From Austropuccinia psidii (taxonomy: Eukaryota; Basidiomycota; Pucciniomycetes; Pucciniales; Sphaerophragmiaceae), in NCBI GenBank assembly GCA_023105745.1, contig JALGQZ010000013.1:26832105-26896104 (forward strand): a stretch of 64,000 nt of DNA, in the 5' to 3' direction. This document shows positions 39,917-51,260 of this stretch, piece by piece. The position numbers and the translations under genes were made by a program. The first letter of the stretch is position 1. Every line of letters begins with the position of its first letter. The notes below the pieces were generated by a model. It was not told the origin of the DNA. It worked only from the letters and a program-made list of their open reading frames with translations, and did not search any database.

Positions 39917-41130
39917 TGTGATCTTTGACATATTTTTTTAAATTCAAATAGGCCAAAAATAACTCCAAAAGAAAATTTTGAAATATGAAAAAAATCATAA
40001 GTCATGTGCATACTCAAAATCAATCAATTTAATGAAAAAGAATATTAATATCTTTTTTGTGAGTAAGTAGATTCATGGATTTAAGGCCATATTTTGATTC
40101 CAAACAAAAGATTCATCTAGGGTACTTCCATATGGTGATAAAGATGAAATTATCTCTATGAGGTGGTAATATGGAAAATACCTCAACAGCTCATTATAAA
40201 TACCACAAAGAATATTTGTGTAAATATTTTTTTTTTTGCATCTTCAAACCAAAGTAATGGTATTCTGAAAGATCTCATATTTAATATAAACCAAGATTTG
40301 TTTTATGCATGTTTATGGCACTTAAAATCCATGTATTGTAAATACAAGGTTGATACACCCTTAGTGCTTATCAGTATTCAAACCTGAATTACTATTTTTG
40401 ATGTGAACATGGATAAGGGGGAAAAGACATCAAAAAGAGCCAGGGTACCCTGATTCCCGAGGCCTCTGAGGTATATCCAGTACTAAATATTGGATAAATT
40501 GCGGATATTAAATAATTAGTCAACTAAAAATTTTTGGGAACACTGCTACTAAGGCTATGTCCTATCAAATTACATGAAAATAGAAAATAGGCTTCTACTT
40601 TTATGTGACGAGGAGGTAATGAGCAGCTCTGACTCTTTTAACCATGTGAATGATTGATAATTTTAAGCCTATAAGACAAAAAGGAGTAATTAAAGCCCTT
40701 TTGGGACTAGTAGCCATGGTCTTACCTCATTGAAACCAGCTGCCACTATCCTATTCACTTGAATTGCATAGAAAATGAGGTAAAACTTCAAAAATTTTCT
40801 TGAAATACAATTATTGATTAATAATTCCAAATAATTAAATAATAATAGAAAAAGGGTTATTAAAAACCAAGAAAAACAACAATTTGGACTTTAAAATTCA
40901 AATCTAAAGTTTTAATTACAGTCAATTTCTGATTATTTCACATGAAACATTGAATCTTCAAAAATTAACAGAAAATAAAACTTGTGAGAAAATTTCGGAT
41001 AAAATTTACAGATTTGGGGAAGACTTCTTTTTTTGGAATATAATATCATTTACTGAGGTATCTTCATTCTTTATTAACTGTAAATGGGTTGGTTGGAATG
41101 TAAAATAGCTTAATTAAGTAATTATGATAA
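39917..41130 (+). repeat. Degenerate family II LTR, cut by element D
   Basis: Starts TGTGATCTTTGACATATTTT and follows the 35760 LTR with heavy divergence, for example the shared 'agccagggtaccc' and 'gaggtaa' blocks. The match stops at 41130 where element D begins. The remainder presumably lies beyond the right window edge, past D. Confidence 0.65.
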
Positions 41131-41842
41131 TGTCACGGGAGCTCTTTGGAGTGAAGAGGGCCTGGAACTCAGTAAACTGGAGCTCATGTATGGAGGGATC
41201 AAGGATGGAATAAGATGGAGTACACTTAAGAGTGTGATAAAGATAGAATTTCTAATGAAATGAATCTAAGAAAGCAGAAAAAAAGAAATAAGATTCAAGA
41301 ATAAAAGAGCCAACCAAAAAAAATTCCAAGTCCACTGTTTTAACCTTTCAGAGAGAAAGAGAAGGGTTAATAAGGATATGGCCATCAAAACTCTACTGAA
41401 CAGGTGAGGAAATGCAAAGACCAACTTAATAACAATAGATATAATACTAAAAATTAAGAATAAGAATATTTATTAAATAATAAATCAAATATATCAATTA
41501 GATGGGGAAAAGTCCCCAGAGGGAGGAAGAGGGGCTGGTATATGTTAGAACCACCAGCCCTTATCCAAAGAGTGAATTTTCCTGAGAGGAATCTTCACTT
41601 GAATAAATTTGAACAATACAGCCCCAGTATGTATGTACAGGGCCTTTACAAGAGGTGTGGTGGGGTTGGGTGATCATACAGTTTCAGTATTATGAGTCCA
41701 AAACTGTATTTCAAATATCAAGCCTGTAAAAGCATTGACAGGCTGTATTAATTAACCAAGCTGCATGCATGTTTTGGCAAGAAGATTTGCTGAAACTGAT
41801 TCCTGATACACATACTGGATTTGCTGGTTTCATGAGCTTGAG
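41131..41842 (-). repeat. 3' LTR of element D, left part (rest at 51936-51985)
   Basis: Starts TGTCACGGGAGCTCTT, parallel to C's LTR edge TGTCACAGGGGCTCTTCG, and continues with the same order of motifs at lower identity. C is inserted after 41842; the last 50 bp (51936-51985) end GGCTGTGACA. Without the duplicated pentamer it is about 757 bp. Confidence 0.88.
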
Positions 41843-42517
41843 TGTCACAGGGGCTCTTCGAAGTGAAGAGGGCCTGGCACTCAGTAAACTGGGACTCACT
41901 TATGGAGGGCTCAAAGATATGGTAAGAAGGAATACACTGGAGAGTGTTAAACATAAATTGCTAAAAGAATAAATATAAGAAAAGCAGCAACAAGAAATAA
42001 GAGTAAGAAATAGAAGAGCCAACCACAAACAAGTCCAAGTCCACTGTTTCAGCTTAAAATTAAATAATTATAATACCCAATTATAAGGATAAGAGTAATT
42101 ATAAAATAATAAATAAACTAAATTAATTAACTGGGGAAAAGTCCCCAGGGGGGAGAAAGAGGGGCTGGTATATGTGAGAATCACCAGCCCTGATCCAGAG
42201 GAAGAATTTTCATGAGAATAATTGATGATTGAATTGAGTCTGGCCAATACAGGTCCTGTACAGCTGTACAGAACCTGTACAAGAGGTGTGGTGTATTTGA
42301 GTGATCATACAGTTCCATACTGGTATATTGAGACTGTATTGGGTGAATCCAACCTGTATAGGTATTGAAAGGCTGTATTGATGTACCAAGCTGTATGCAT
42401 GTTTCAGAATGAAGATTGCTGAAACTGAATGCTGATGCAGATACTGGATTTTCTGATTTGGGGTGTTTGAGTGGGTGTATGAATGAATACCCTTACCCCT
42501 GATGGATGGTTGTTACA
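41843..42517 (-). repeat. 3' LTR of element C (675 bp)
   Basis: In element sense it begins TGTAACAACCATCC and ends CCCCTGTGACA. It contains a 16-bp perfect palindrome CTGTACAGCTGTACAG (42256-42271) within a longer imperfect one, and a 7-bp-stem hairpin CTGGGGAAAAGTCCCCAG (42131-42148). Confidence 0.95.
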
Positions 42518-42531
42518 GTATCCCCCTCTTG
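42518..42531 (-). other. Polypurine tract of element C
   Basis: The minus strand reads CAAGAGGGGGATAC directly before the 3' LTR. The identical tract in D is at 51986-51999. Confidence 0.8.
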
Positions 42532-43463
42532 AAACTGGTGGGCTCCTGAACACCATAATACCCTGCCACTGTTGAGTGGCATCTCATTATCCCCACATTT
42601 TTTCAAAAAATTTTCTTTTTAATTTTCTTTTCCTCTTGACCATTATCCTGAAAATCCTTCATTACTCCTTCCCTGTCAAATTCAATTGATTCCCCCCTTT
42701 TTCCAAGTTTGAGTAAGTATTCCACTTCAAAATATGCATTTCTTGTCTTCTGATTCAATCAACCACGCCCTTGGGATATATCCCAGAATAAGGACCACTG
42801 AGCTCTTGTGCTCAAAAAATGATGCCCAATGAGTATATGAAGTGTACTCATTGGGCAAGGCTGAATCCAATGGAACTTGAAAATTTTCCTCCAGGGGTCT
42901 TGTCCCCATTGTCCATGGAAATGGCCTCAAACAGCCCTCCAAAGTGCTTTGGGCTGTGGCCTCTACCCTGATGGATCTTGACCTATTTTGATTTTTATGG
43001 CCTTTTGGGCCTTTTTGGGTGCTCTGGTGAAAATGGCCATATTTGGCCTTTTTAAGCCTTTGGGGTCCTACGGTCCGTGGGCCGTGGGACATGCGCCGCG
43101 GTCCACGGTCCGTGGGGGTTAATGGAGGCCCCCAGGACCAAAATGGAGCCCCTGGGCCCAAATTTGCTGGGGACCCAGGGTGACCAAGGGGCCCAGAAAT
43201 GGCCCAATCATAAAATTCCCCATACCTGGCCTGGACCCATTGATGGGGTCCAGGGCCATCAAGATCCTGGCCTCCCCAAAGTTGCAGGGGAGGCCCTGGG
43301 TGATGAGTTCAGCCCCAAAGGGGTATGAACCTTCACCTTAGAGGCTTTGAGGGGGGGCATAATTGAGTTATGGCCCCATTTCCTTGAGGTCAAATTCTTT
43401 TTTCTTGATATGGAGTGGATTGATTCTGACTTCTTGAATCTTCTGCTTTCATATTATTCAGTT
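42532..43463. other. Element C spacer with a GC-rich CpG patch, upstream of the accessory gene
   Basis: Between the polypurine tract and the accessory gene. A GC-rich patch at 43068-43120 repeats CGGTCCGTGGG-like units and holds several CpGs, rare in this window. It could hold the accessory gene's promoter. The matching region in D is 52000-52913. No protein is supported here. Confidence 0.5.
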
Positions 43464-44671
43464 ATGAGTTCCAAACCGACTGAACTCACTGAATCTTCTC
43501 CTTCTGCACCGCCACCGTCTGTTATTCATGGTTCTGGCATCTTCAGTCGATTTTCCTCCCTTTCCATGGCGTCTTCTGGCAATTTTGATCCCTCCCAAAC
43601 ATATGATGGGTTCAGAGCAGTTGAAGTTCTTGATCCTGCCTGTACTGAGTGTTTGGCTAAGGGAAAGGATTTCTTTCAACATTATAATCCTCGATCATCA
43701 AAATGCCACTTTTGCTTTGTTGGGAAGAAGCCATGCCGCCGTACCAGATCAGGAGACACTTATGGAGCAGGAAAGATGGGCCTTATGGGCAGGAATTCCC
43801 CATTATTGAGGAGCCTACCCCTGATGCAACTTCTGGATTTTCTCAATGTGAGTGATTTGCATATTTTGGTTGAATTGGTGCTGATATTTTGATGTAGTGA
43901 CTGGTTCCAGGCAGAGGGATGTGGCCAGATGGACTAATGTTGGAGGGTCCATTCCAACCGGTGGTAGGCCCATACACTACAGCTCAGAAATCCCAATCTC
44001 AAGGACCAATGCTGATGGAGTGGTGAAAGTAGTGAATAAACTTAGAAAAATTGTTGATTCCCCAACAGATCCAGATGCTGAAGGAAGTGATGAGTTGGAT
44101 GGTGAAGAAGTTCAAGTTATTCCTCATTCAATTGGCAATCCATCCAGCAATTCTTCTTCTCAACCTCTTGCCATCACCAGATTCCAAAGTCAAGTTATTC
44201 CCAGCACTCCAAGAACCTTCCAACCAATGCTTGCTTCCATTCCTGCAACCCTTCCTCCTCCTTCACCAACTACTTCCCACACCACCAGGCCTGCCTTGAA
44301 TCCAGCAGTAAGACCATCACCAGTTCAACAGTCCAGGAACTCACCCATAAACACCTCCCGTCAACTCCAGCAGAAGAAGAGATGGATTGTCCCCTTTGCC
44401 GTTTCCTGCCGCTCAAGTTTTTCAAAGAAGAGAACGTTGGCCTATCCGGGTTACCAGAGAAGATCCCAACACGGCTAGTGAAAGTCAAGATGCTGTGGCC
44501 AGATTTTTCAGGAGGGTTGATAGAAACAACAGAGAGGTGATTATGTATTCCAATGACAGGAATATTCCAGGTACTTCTTCTGAAGAGATGGCTGCAAAAT
44601 TTGCCTGGTATGAAGATGAGTTGATAAATGATTTCCAGAGAGCTTTTGATGATTTGGGTAGAGATAACTAG
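43464..44671 (+). pseudogene. Accessory gene of element C, antisense to gag-pol, one intron (frameshifted)
   Basis: It lies between the chromodomain end of pol and the 3' LTR on the strand opposite gag-pol. Exon 1 is 43464-43847 (ATG at M-S-S-K), intron 43848-43897 (GTGAGT...TAG, 50 nt), exon 2 43898-44671; splicing joins ...F-S-Q to L-T-G-S-R in phase. Exon 1 has a cysteine cluster, CX2C-X16-CX2CX5C (about 43637-43739). Exon 2 has a Pro/Ser-rich middle and a conserved C-terminal part with W-P-I-R-V-T-R-E-D and M-A-A-K-F-A-W-Y. Two frameshifts, near 43755 (about 16 bases missing relative to D) and near 44380, interrupt it. I recognise it as a sequence repeated in Austropuccinia but know no function. 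D carries a homologue in the same place and orientation. Confidence 0.7.
43848..43897 (+). other. Predicted 50-nt intron of the accessory gene
   Basis: Donor GTGAGT after ...TCT CAA T, acceptor TAG before TGACTGG. Removal restores a continuous frame across the junction. The same acceptor context (GAATTAG/TGACTGG) is in D at 55282-55294, while D's donor has decayed. Confidence 0.65.
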
Positions 44672-45438
44672 TTTTCCTTTTCCTTGTTTGTGTTTGGTTG
44701 GTCTTCTATCCCCACTCTTATAAATACTAAAAAATGAAAAATAATGGAACCTCCCAATACATGATTTGGGAGGGGATGCTGCTGCTTCAAAGAAATAAAA
44801 GAAAGAAAATTATACAAGTAAATAAAGAAAGAAAAATAAAAGAATAAGAGAAATGAGAGTAAAGAAAGAAATAAAGAAAAATCCTGATGGTTGGTCCTTC
44901 TTGTAGTGAGTTGCTTGATTCTGGCCAAAAAGTGTCTGAAAAATGAAAACCAAGCATTTGATGCTCACAGAGTGGCCAAGGTAATGTTTTACAAGAAGTA
45001 GAACCCTCAGGGATGCATACCAGGAGATGGAACTTACTTTCATAACTTCCACTCCCCACCAAGCACCATAAAATTGAAGAGAATTGCCATAAATGACTTC
45101 TGAGATGAATTGCCATAAATGACTTCTGAAAAGAATTGCCGTAAATGACTTGAAGTAATGAATGTCTTGAATTATGATGATTGGCATAAGTTGAAATGAT
45201 AAATAAAAGGAAAGAAAAGAAAAATGAAGAAAGGAACATTTGGCCATATCTTGATAAGGTCCAAATCGAAGGGTATTGGTGTTGTGTGCTTCCTGAACCT
45301 GTCCAAAGAATTGACAAGTGCTCACAAGGTGGCCAAGTTGATGCTTGCAACGACATATGGGTAGAATACCCCCTCAAAGGTGCATGCCAGGAGAGGAACT
45401 TACTTTCATAACTTCTTCTCCCCACCAAGCACCATAAA
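44672..45438. repeat. Element C spacer with direct repeats
   Basis: A diverged direct repeat of about 110-120 bp occurs at 44962-45073 and 45319-45438, both running from TGCTCACA..GGTGGCCAAG to CCCCACCAAGCACCATAAA. Between them are three tandem 26-bp units starting GAATTGCC at 45081, 45107 and 45133. The long repeat is also present in D (about 56320-56425 and 56610-56725); the 26-bp units are not. ORFs across this stretch look like composition artefacts. Confidence 0.7.
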
Positions 45439-48400
45439 TCAAACTCTTGAGGTATTTGGACCAGGCTTGTCTGGATACAATGAATGGAAATCCTTGACAA
45501 GGTCTGGTGAGTTGGTAAGGTTGGAAGCTGGTTCCCAAGTGGTTCTTTCTGGGTCTTCACTGAATCCTTTCCACTCTACAAGATACCATAATTTACCTCT
45601 TTTGAGTTTTGAGTCCAGAACCTGAGCCACTTCCCATTCTTCTTGCTCTTCCACTAACACTGGTGGTGGCGGCAATTGATGATGATTTGGGATAGTTGAA
45701 TGCTTGACTGGTTCTGACAAGGACACATGGAATACAGGGTGAACTGTCTTCCATTGCTGAGGCAACTTGAGGTGATATGCATGGCTGCCAATCTTCTTCA
45801 GAACTTCAAAGGGTCCCAACCATCTTTCTGATAATTTCTTGGTGGGTCTTGTTGTCTTGATGTTCTTGGAAGCTAGCCATACTTTGTCCCCAGGTTGGAA
45901 ATCAGGTGGAATTGCTCTATTTCTATCTGCATACTTCTTGAATCTCCTTATTGCTGACTCCAATTCTTCTTTGACAACTTGCTGTACTGATTGGAGTTTT
46001 GTTTATAACTTTCCAGCAGGTGAGTCTTGAGAAATATGGATTGAGTCAAAGCTGGGATTTCTTCCATAAATGGTGAAAAAGGTGATTGCTTGGTTGATGA
46101 GTGTTCTGCATTATTATAGGCAAATTCAGCCAGAGGGAGCCAGGTGTACCAGTCATCTTGATGATAGCTGAAATACATCCGAAGGTACTGTTCTAGTATC
46201 TGATTTACCCTCTCTGTCTGTCCATCTGTTTCAGGGTGAAAGGCAGTTGAAAGATCTCTTGATATCTTGAGTCCAAAATGATGAAACAAATAAGGATCCT
46301 CTATCACTGACAATACTGACTGGAAGGCCATGCTTGGAAAATTCATGACTAATGAAGATTTGAGCTAAGTCCAGAGCAGTGATTGTTCCATAAGTTGGAA
46401 TGAAGATTGCCATTTTTGAGAATCTGTCCACAACTACTAAAATTGAATCAAAGTTGTTTGACAGTGGCAATTGAGTGATGAAGTCCATTGATAATGAATT
46501 CCAAGGACCAGACGGAATTGAAAGAGACTTGAGTAATCCAAACTTCTTGTGATGGATGTTCTTGTTTCTTGAACATTGCTGACATGAGGACACATAGTCC
46601 TTGATGAATTGATTCATGCCAGCCCAATAAAAATCCCTCTTGATGAGCTTGAGGGTCTTCTCCTGGCCAGGATGGCTAGCCAATGGTGAGTCATGACGCT
46701 TTTGAAGAATATTGAGTTGAAGTTCTTCATTGCTTGCAATTACCACTCTATCTTTGAATAATAATAACTTGGCTTGAGGTTCAAGAGAATAATCTGGAAC
46801 TGATTCACCTCTTGCTAGTTGCTTGAGTATTTCTTTATAGTCTTTGTCTTGCCATACTTCTTTTTGAATCTTGTCCACTAAATCTGAGAAAATCTCCAAT
46901 TTGATTGAGAAGAACCTTGACTCTTGAATTCAATCTTGCTTAAGTACTTGACGAAAAATTTGAGGATTCTTGCTGATGAAGTCCACCCCCCTCTCTGGGT
47001 ACACGTTGTCCCGACGTGACAAGGCATCTGGTGAAGTGGCCAGCCTTCCTGGGCAGTAAGTGATAGTGAAATGAAATTCTGAGAGAAATTCAGCCCAACG
47101 GGCCTGACAACGAGTAAGAACTTTGGAAGACATGAAATACTGCAAGGAAGAGTGGTCTGTCAAGACCTCAAAAGGATTGGAAAGAGAAAGAAGGAATGCC
47201 CTCCAGCGCTTGAGAGCCCAAACTATGCCAAGGAGTTCCTTGTCATGAATTTCATAGTTGAGTTCAGCTGGTAAGAGCTTGTGACTATCAAATGCAATGG
47301 GATGCTTTCCTGAGTCATTCACCTGACTCAATACGGTGCCCAATGCATAATCAGAAGCATCAGTCTCTACAATAGTAGGTAGAGATGGATTGAAAGGGGA
47401 TAAGATAGGAGCAGAGGTGAAAGCTTCTTTGAGTGCTTGAAACTGACTAAGAGCTTCCTCATTGAAGATGAAAGGAGAATCTTTTTTGAGAAGGGAAGTG
47501 AGAGAAGTGATTTTTTTGGAATAATTTTTAATGAAACGACAATAGAAATCGGCAAAGCCAAGAAAAGATTGAAGGGCCTTGATGTTTTTGGGCTGAGGCC
47601 AATTGAGGATTTGCTGAACTTTTGAAGAATCCATCTTGAGGCCATCACTTGAAACAACATAGCCCAAGTATTCCACACTTGAGGCATGGAATACACACTT
47701 GGAGGCTTTGGCAAACAGATTATTGTCCCTCAGTCTTTGGAGGACAGAGGTCACATGTTTGACATGTTCCTCCTCAGAACTGGAAAAGACCATAATATCA
47801 TCTAAATAAACCACAACAAACACATCCAAAAAATCTGCAAAGATATCATTTACTAGATTTTGGAAAGAAGCAGGAGCATTGGTCAAACCAAATGGCATGA
47901 CCAAATACTCATAACTACCATATTTGGTTCTAAAGGCAGTTAAGTGCTCATCCCCCTCTTTGATTCTCAGAAGGTTATATGCACCACGCAAATCTATCTT
48001 GGAGACGATAGTGGAACCGTTGAATACAGTAAGGAGCTGGTTCATAGGAGGGACAGGGTATCTGTTCTTCCTAGTGACAGCATTGAGTTTGGGGTAGTCA
48101 ACACACAAACAAAGACCTCCATCCTTTTACTTGACAAAAAGGACAGGTGCTCCTGTTGAAGAGGAGCTTGGTCTAATAAAACCTTTCTCTACATTCTCTG
48201 AAACTTAGGCCCGCAGTGTTTCTGACTCTTGATTTGATAATGAGTAGATAACACCAATTGGAGGTAGAAGACCCTCCAATTCGATATGGTGATCACAGGC
48301 GCGTTGTGGAGGAAGTTTCTCAGCTTTCACCTTGGATAATACATCCAAATATTGGTGATAGGCAGGAGGAACAACCTTCAACACAGTTTCAATTTCTTCT

Positions 48401-49142
48401 GGCTCTTCCTCCTCATCCCACTGCTCCTCCAGGGATGCATGAAAAGATAAGGGAGGAAGGTCCATATCCCCTTGAAAGAGATGAAGTGAAGATATGGCAA
48501 CATCTTCTCCAACATACTTTATCTCTTTGAAGACTTCATCTCTTGATGGAAGTAATGACTGAGAGGGAATAATGGAAGGGATATGGACAGAAGAAGGAAG
48601 GGAAGGTGTCTTAAGTTCACCAACCAGAGCAACACTGTTGACAGCAGTGGCTAAGTCATTACTAGTAGAAGGAATAATACCACTAGAATCCTTATGACTA
48701 GAATCATAGGTGATCAATCCATTTTTCCGATTGATAATGGGATTAAAATGGTAAAGGAAATCATAGCCCAATATCAGGTCTTCTCCCTTGGGTGAATCTA
48801 TGATAAAGAAGTCCCATTCAAAGCTTGGGAAGGAAGGCAAGTCAACTACCCACTTGGTATAATGGGTGATGAACAAGGCAGGGGATTCATTAGAATCCAA
48901 GATGAAAAGAGGAATCTTTTTAGGGAGCTCTGACAGAGTCAATGAGTACTTGACAACAAAATTCTTTGCAATAAAAGAGTTTGTAGCACCAGAATCAATG
49001 AGAATACTATAAAAAATATCAGAGACAGAAGAGAAAATAAGAAATTTTAGAGATTTCTTGACACTAGTATTCAGAGTGCACAATTGTGCTCTTGAAGGAA
49101 ATAAGTGAGAACCATTGAACACATCATGATTCCCACTCAGGC
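45439..49142 (-). pseudogene. Pol of element C: protease-RT-RNase H-integrase-chromodomain, interrupted
   Basis: Entered by -1 frameshift from gag. Protease D-S-G-A is at about 48985-49000, RT Y-L-D-D at about 47797-47809, then RNase H (about 47350-47000). The integrase has an H-H-C-C region (about 46560-46690) and D, D, E residues, and the C-terminal chromodomain (about 45640-45440) contains L-V-E-W-K-G-F. The frame is broken by stops at 48205-48207, 48127-48129 and 46930-46932, a frameshift at about 46271 (roughly 17 bases absent relative to D), and a compensating shift near 45960. Catalytic residues are intact, unlike in A1 and A2. It would not give a full polyprotein without suppression. 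Confidence 0.92.
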
Positions 49143-50498
49143 TTTTCCCTGCTTGCTAGGGAAGCCTTTTGATGATGACCCAGGCTTGTTCTGAGGTCTC
49201 TTGAAGCATTTTTCAATTGGGTGCTTTCCACCACAATAAGTACACAACCCCTCTTTAATCCTCCTCTCCTTTTCAGAACCAATTAATTTATTGTCCTTAT
49301 TGAGGAGAGCGGCATGGGGCTTGTCCTTTGAAGCTTGAAATTGCTTGCCCTTCTTGTTCTTCTTCTGGTGAGATCTCTTTGAAGATGAGTTTTGAGGAGG
49401 CCTAGATTGATTGGATCCAATGACTGGAGGCTTCTTCTCTTGATTGCCACCCTTTTCTTTTTGCCTCTCATGATATCTTGTGTCTAATTCTAAAGTGACA
49501 TCCATAAGTTCTTGAAGAGTATCAAAAGTTCCAGGGTGAGAAGCCAACTGATCCAATAATCTTGATGCCAATCCTCTTCTGTAAACATGGATATAAGCTC
49601 TTTCCCCCCAATCTCCAATTCTTGACATTAAGCTTCTGAAATCTGCAATGTACAAGGAAACATGACCACTCTCCTTCATCCTCAAGTTGTCCAACTCTTG
49701 TTCAGATTTCCTGACTTCATTGGGGTCACCAAACAGAGTGAATAATTGAGATTCAAATAATGGCCAATTATTGAGGAGGTAGGAAGGGTCTTCATTGGAA
49801 ATATTTGAGAGATAGGGTTCAATCCACTTTCCAGCTCTACCGGTGAGAAAAGAAGTTGAGTAAAGAACTTTCTTCCTGTCAGAGAAGAAATTTGCTGGAT
49901 CATTATGGAAGATTAATTGACAGGATTGGATAAATCCTCTCAATTTATGAGCTTGAGTACCATCAAAAGAATCAGGTGCCTTCATGGATGGAGTCTTGAA
50001 AGCAGGGGCTTTGGAATTGTCCCTGGGAGAAACTGCTTGCGTGAGTTGCCCCATGAATTGAGTCATCTGCTCCATCATCTTGAGGAGACTTGGATCAGTT
50101 TGAGAGACAAGAGGTTGACTAGAAAGGGCTAGATTAGAACCCTGAGGTACCTCTGGAGCATTTGCCAAGGCATCTGCCACTTCAGTTTCCCCAGAATCTT
50201 CCTCTTCCACAGACTCTTCCCCCTCTTCATCTTAAACTTCCCCTTGTCTTGCTCTTGCACCTTCAGACATGCCAGGGTAGCCACCCAAAAGTCCAGAGAA
50301 AGATCTTGATCTTCTAGATTTCATTCCACCTCTTCTTGAGGGTGCTGCTCCTTCCATTGGTGGTCCGCTGTCCAAATTTGCACTCAGTTTATGAACTGAT
50401 GGTGTGCGGTCAAGAGGAGCCCTTGCTGTAGGAGTGAGAACAGCTTGAATTCTTTGGGATCTAGTATTTTTGGCTGGGGGAATATGCTGAACTGGAAT
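49137..50498 (-). pseudogene. Gag of element C (one in-frame stop, unclear start)
   Basis: A Pro/Ser/Thr-rich N-terminus starts I-P-V-Q at about 50498, where I would expect Met; no in-frame ATG lies there. An acidic stretch follows, then a retrotransposon gag domain (about 49900-49480) with F-D-G-T-Q and W-I-E-P-Y-L, a basic region, and a zinc knuckle C-T-Y-C-G-G-K-H-P-I-E-K-C near the end (CX2CX3HX4C, one residue shorter than usual). A single nonsense codon lies at 50232-50234. It ends in K-Q-G-K-A at a TGA, 49137-49139. Gag forms the particle shell and binds RNA. Confidence 0.88.
49143..49149 (-). promoter_or_regulatory. -1 frameshift heptamer GGGAAAA at the gag-pol junction (C)
   Basis: In gag frame it reads G GGA AAA, then GCC TGA. 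A -1 slip continues into the protease frame as S-L-S-G-N-H-D-V-F-N-G-S. The same heptamer and stop are in D at 62151-62157. It fits the established X-XXY-YYZ rule for -1 frameshifting. Confidence 0.65.
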
Positions 50499-51260
50499 TT
50501 TGAATAAAATGAAATAAAGCTTGATGGTATGAGAATAATAATCAGAACTGGGCCAAATCAATCACAATAAAATCTTGATAAACTTGAGAAATCAATAAAT
50601 AGTCTTGAATTGAATCAATATGAATAAATCTTGAAGAGTGAAGATGAAAAAGTCAAATTCTTATGAATAATCAATTTCAATCAATAAGTCAGATCAAGTA
50701 AATCAAGTCAATTCAAAATCAAATCAATTAAGCCTTGAGGAATTCAATCAATATCTTCAGAAATCAATTCAATTTTCTTGAGGAATCAAATTCAAATCAA
50801 TAAATCAAATCAAATCTTGAGGATAAATCAGCTATCTTGAGGAATCAAATCAAGTCAATCAAAGTATTGAGGTGAAATCAATGTCTTGAGGAATCAATCA
50901 ATAAATTTGAGAAATTTCAAAACCAAAATCACTGAATACCCCAAATCAATAAAATCCCTGAATGATGAATCAATTAACCCAAATAATTCCACTCAAAATA
51001 TCCTGATAAAAACCTGAATTCAGACAAAAAGAGAAATGAGAATGATAAAGAATAAAGTGAAATGGTCAGCAGAATTTTTGAAATGAGAAAGAGAACCAAT
51101 TTTCATTTTGAGTGAAATGAATGAGATGAAAATTGATGAGAGAGAAAAAATCATAAAAAATCATAAAAATCATAAAATCATGAAAAGATCATAATTGAAG
51201 AATGAGAGAAATGAATAAAATGAATGAAAGAAGGAATCAAATATGAGTTAATTAATTTAA
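50499..51260 (-). repeat. 5' leader of element C: degenerate CTTGAGGAATCAA-type repeats
   Basis: AT-rich leader. On the plus strand, variants of CTTGAGGAATCAAATCAA recur from about 50560 to 50930. D's leader (63540-64000) has the same texture. No ORF. At its LTR end, 51246-51259 is complementary to an LTR segment (candidate self-priming site). Confidence 0.6.

Noticed and set aside
44787..45560. 257-codon minus-strand ORF rich in F, S, L
   Set aside because: Lies across direct repeats between the accessory gene and pol; no homologous frame is kept in D, and it overlaps the real chromodomain frame end.
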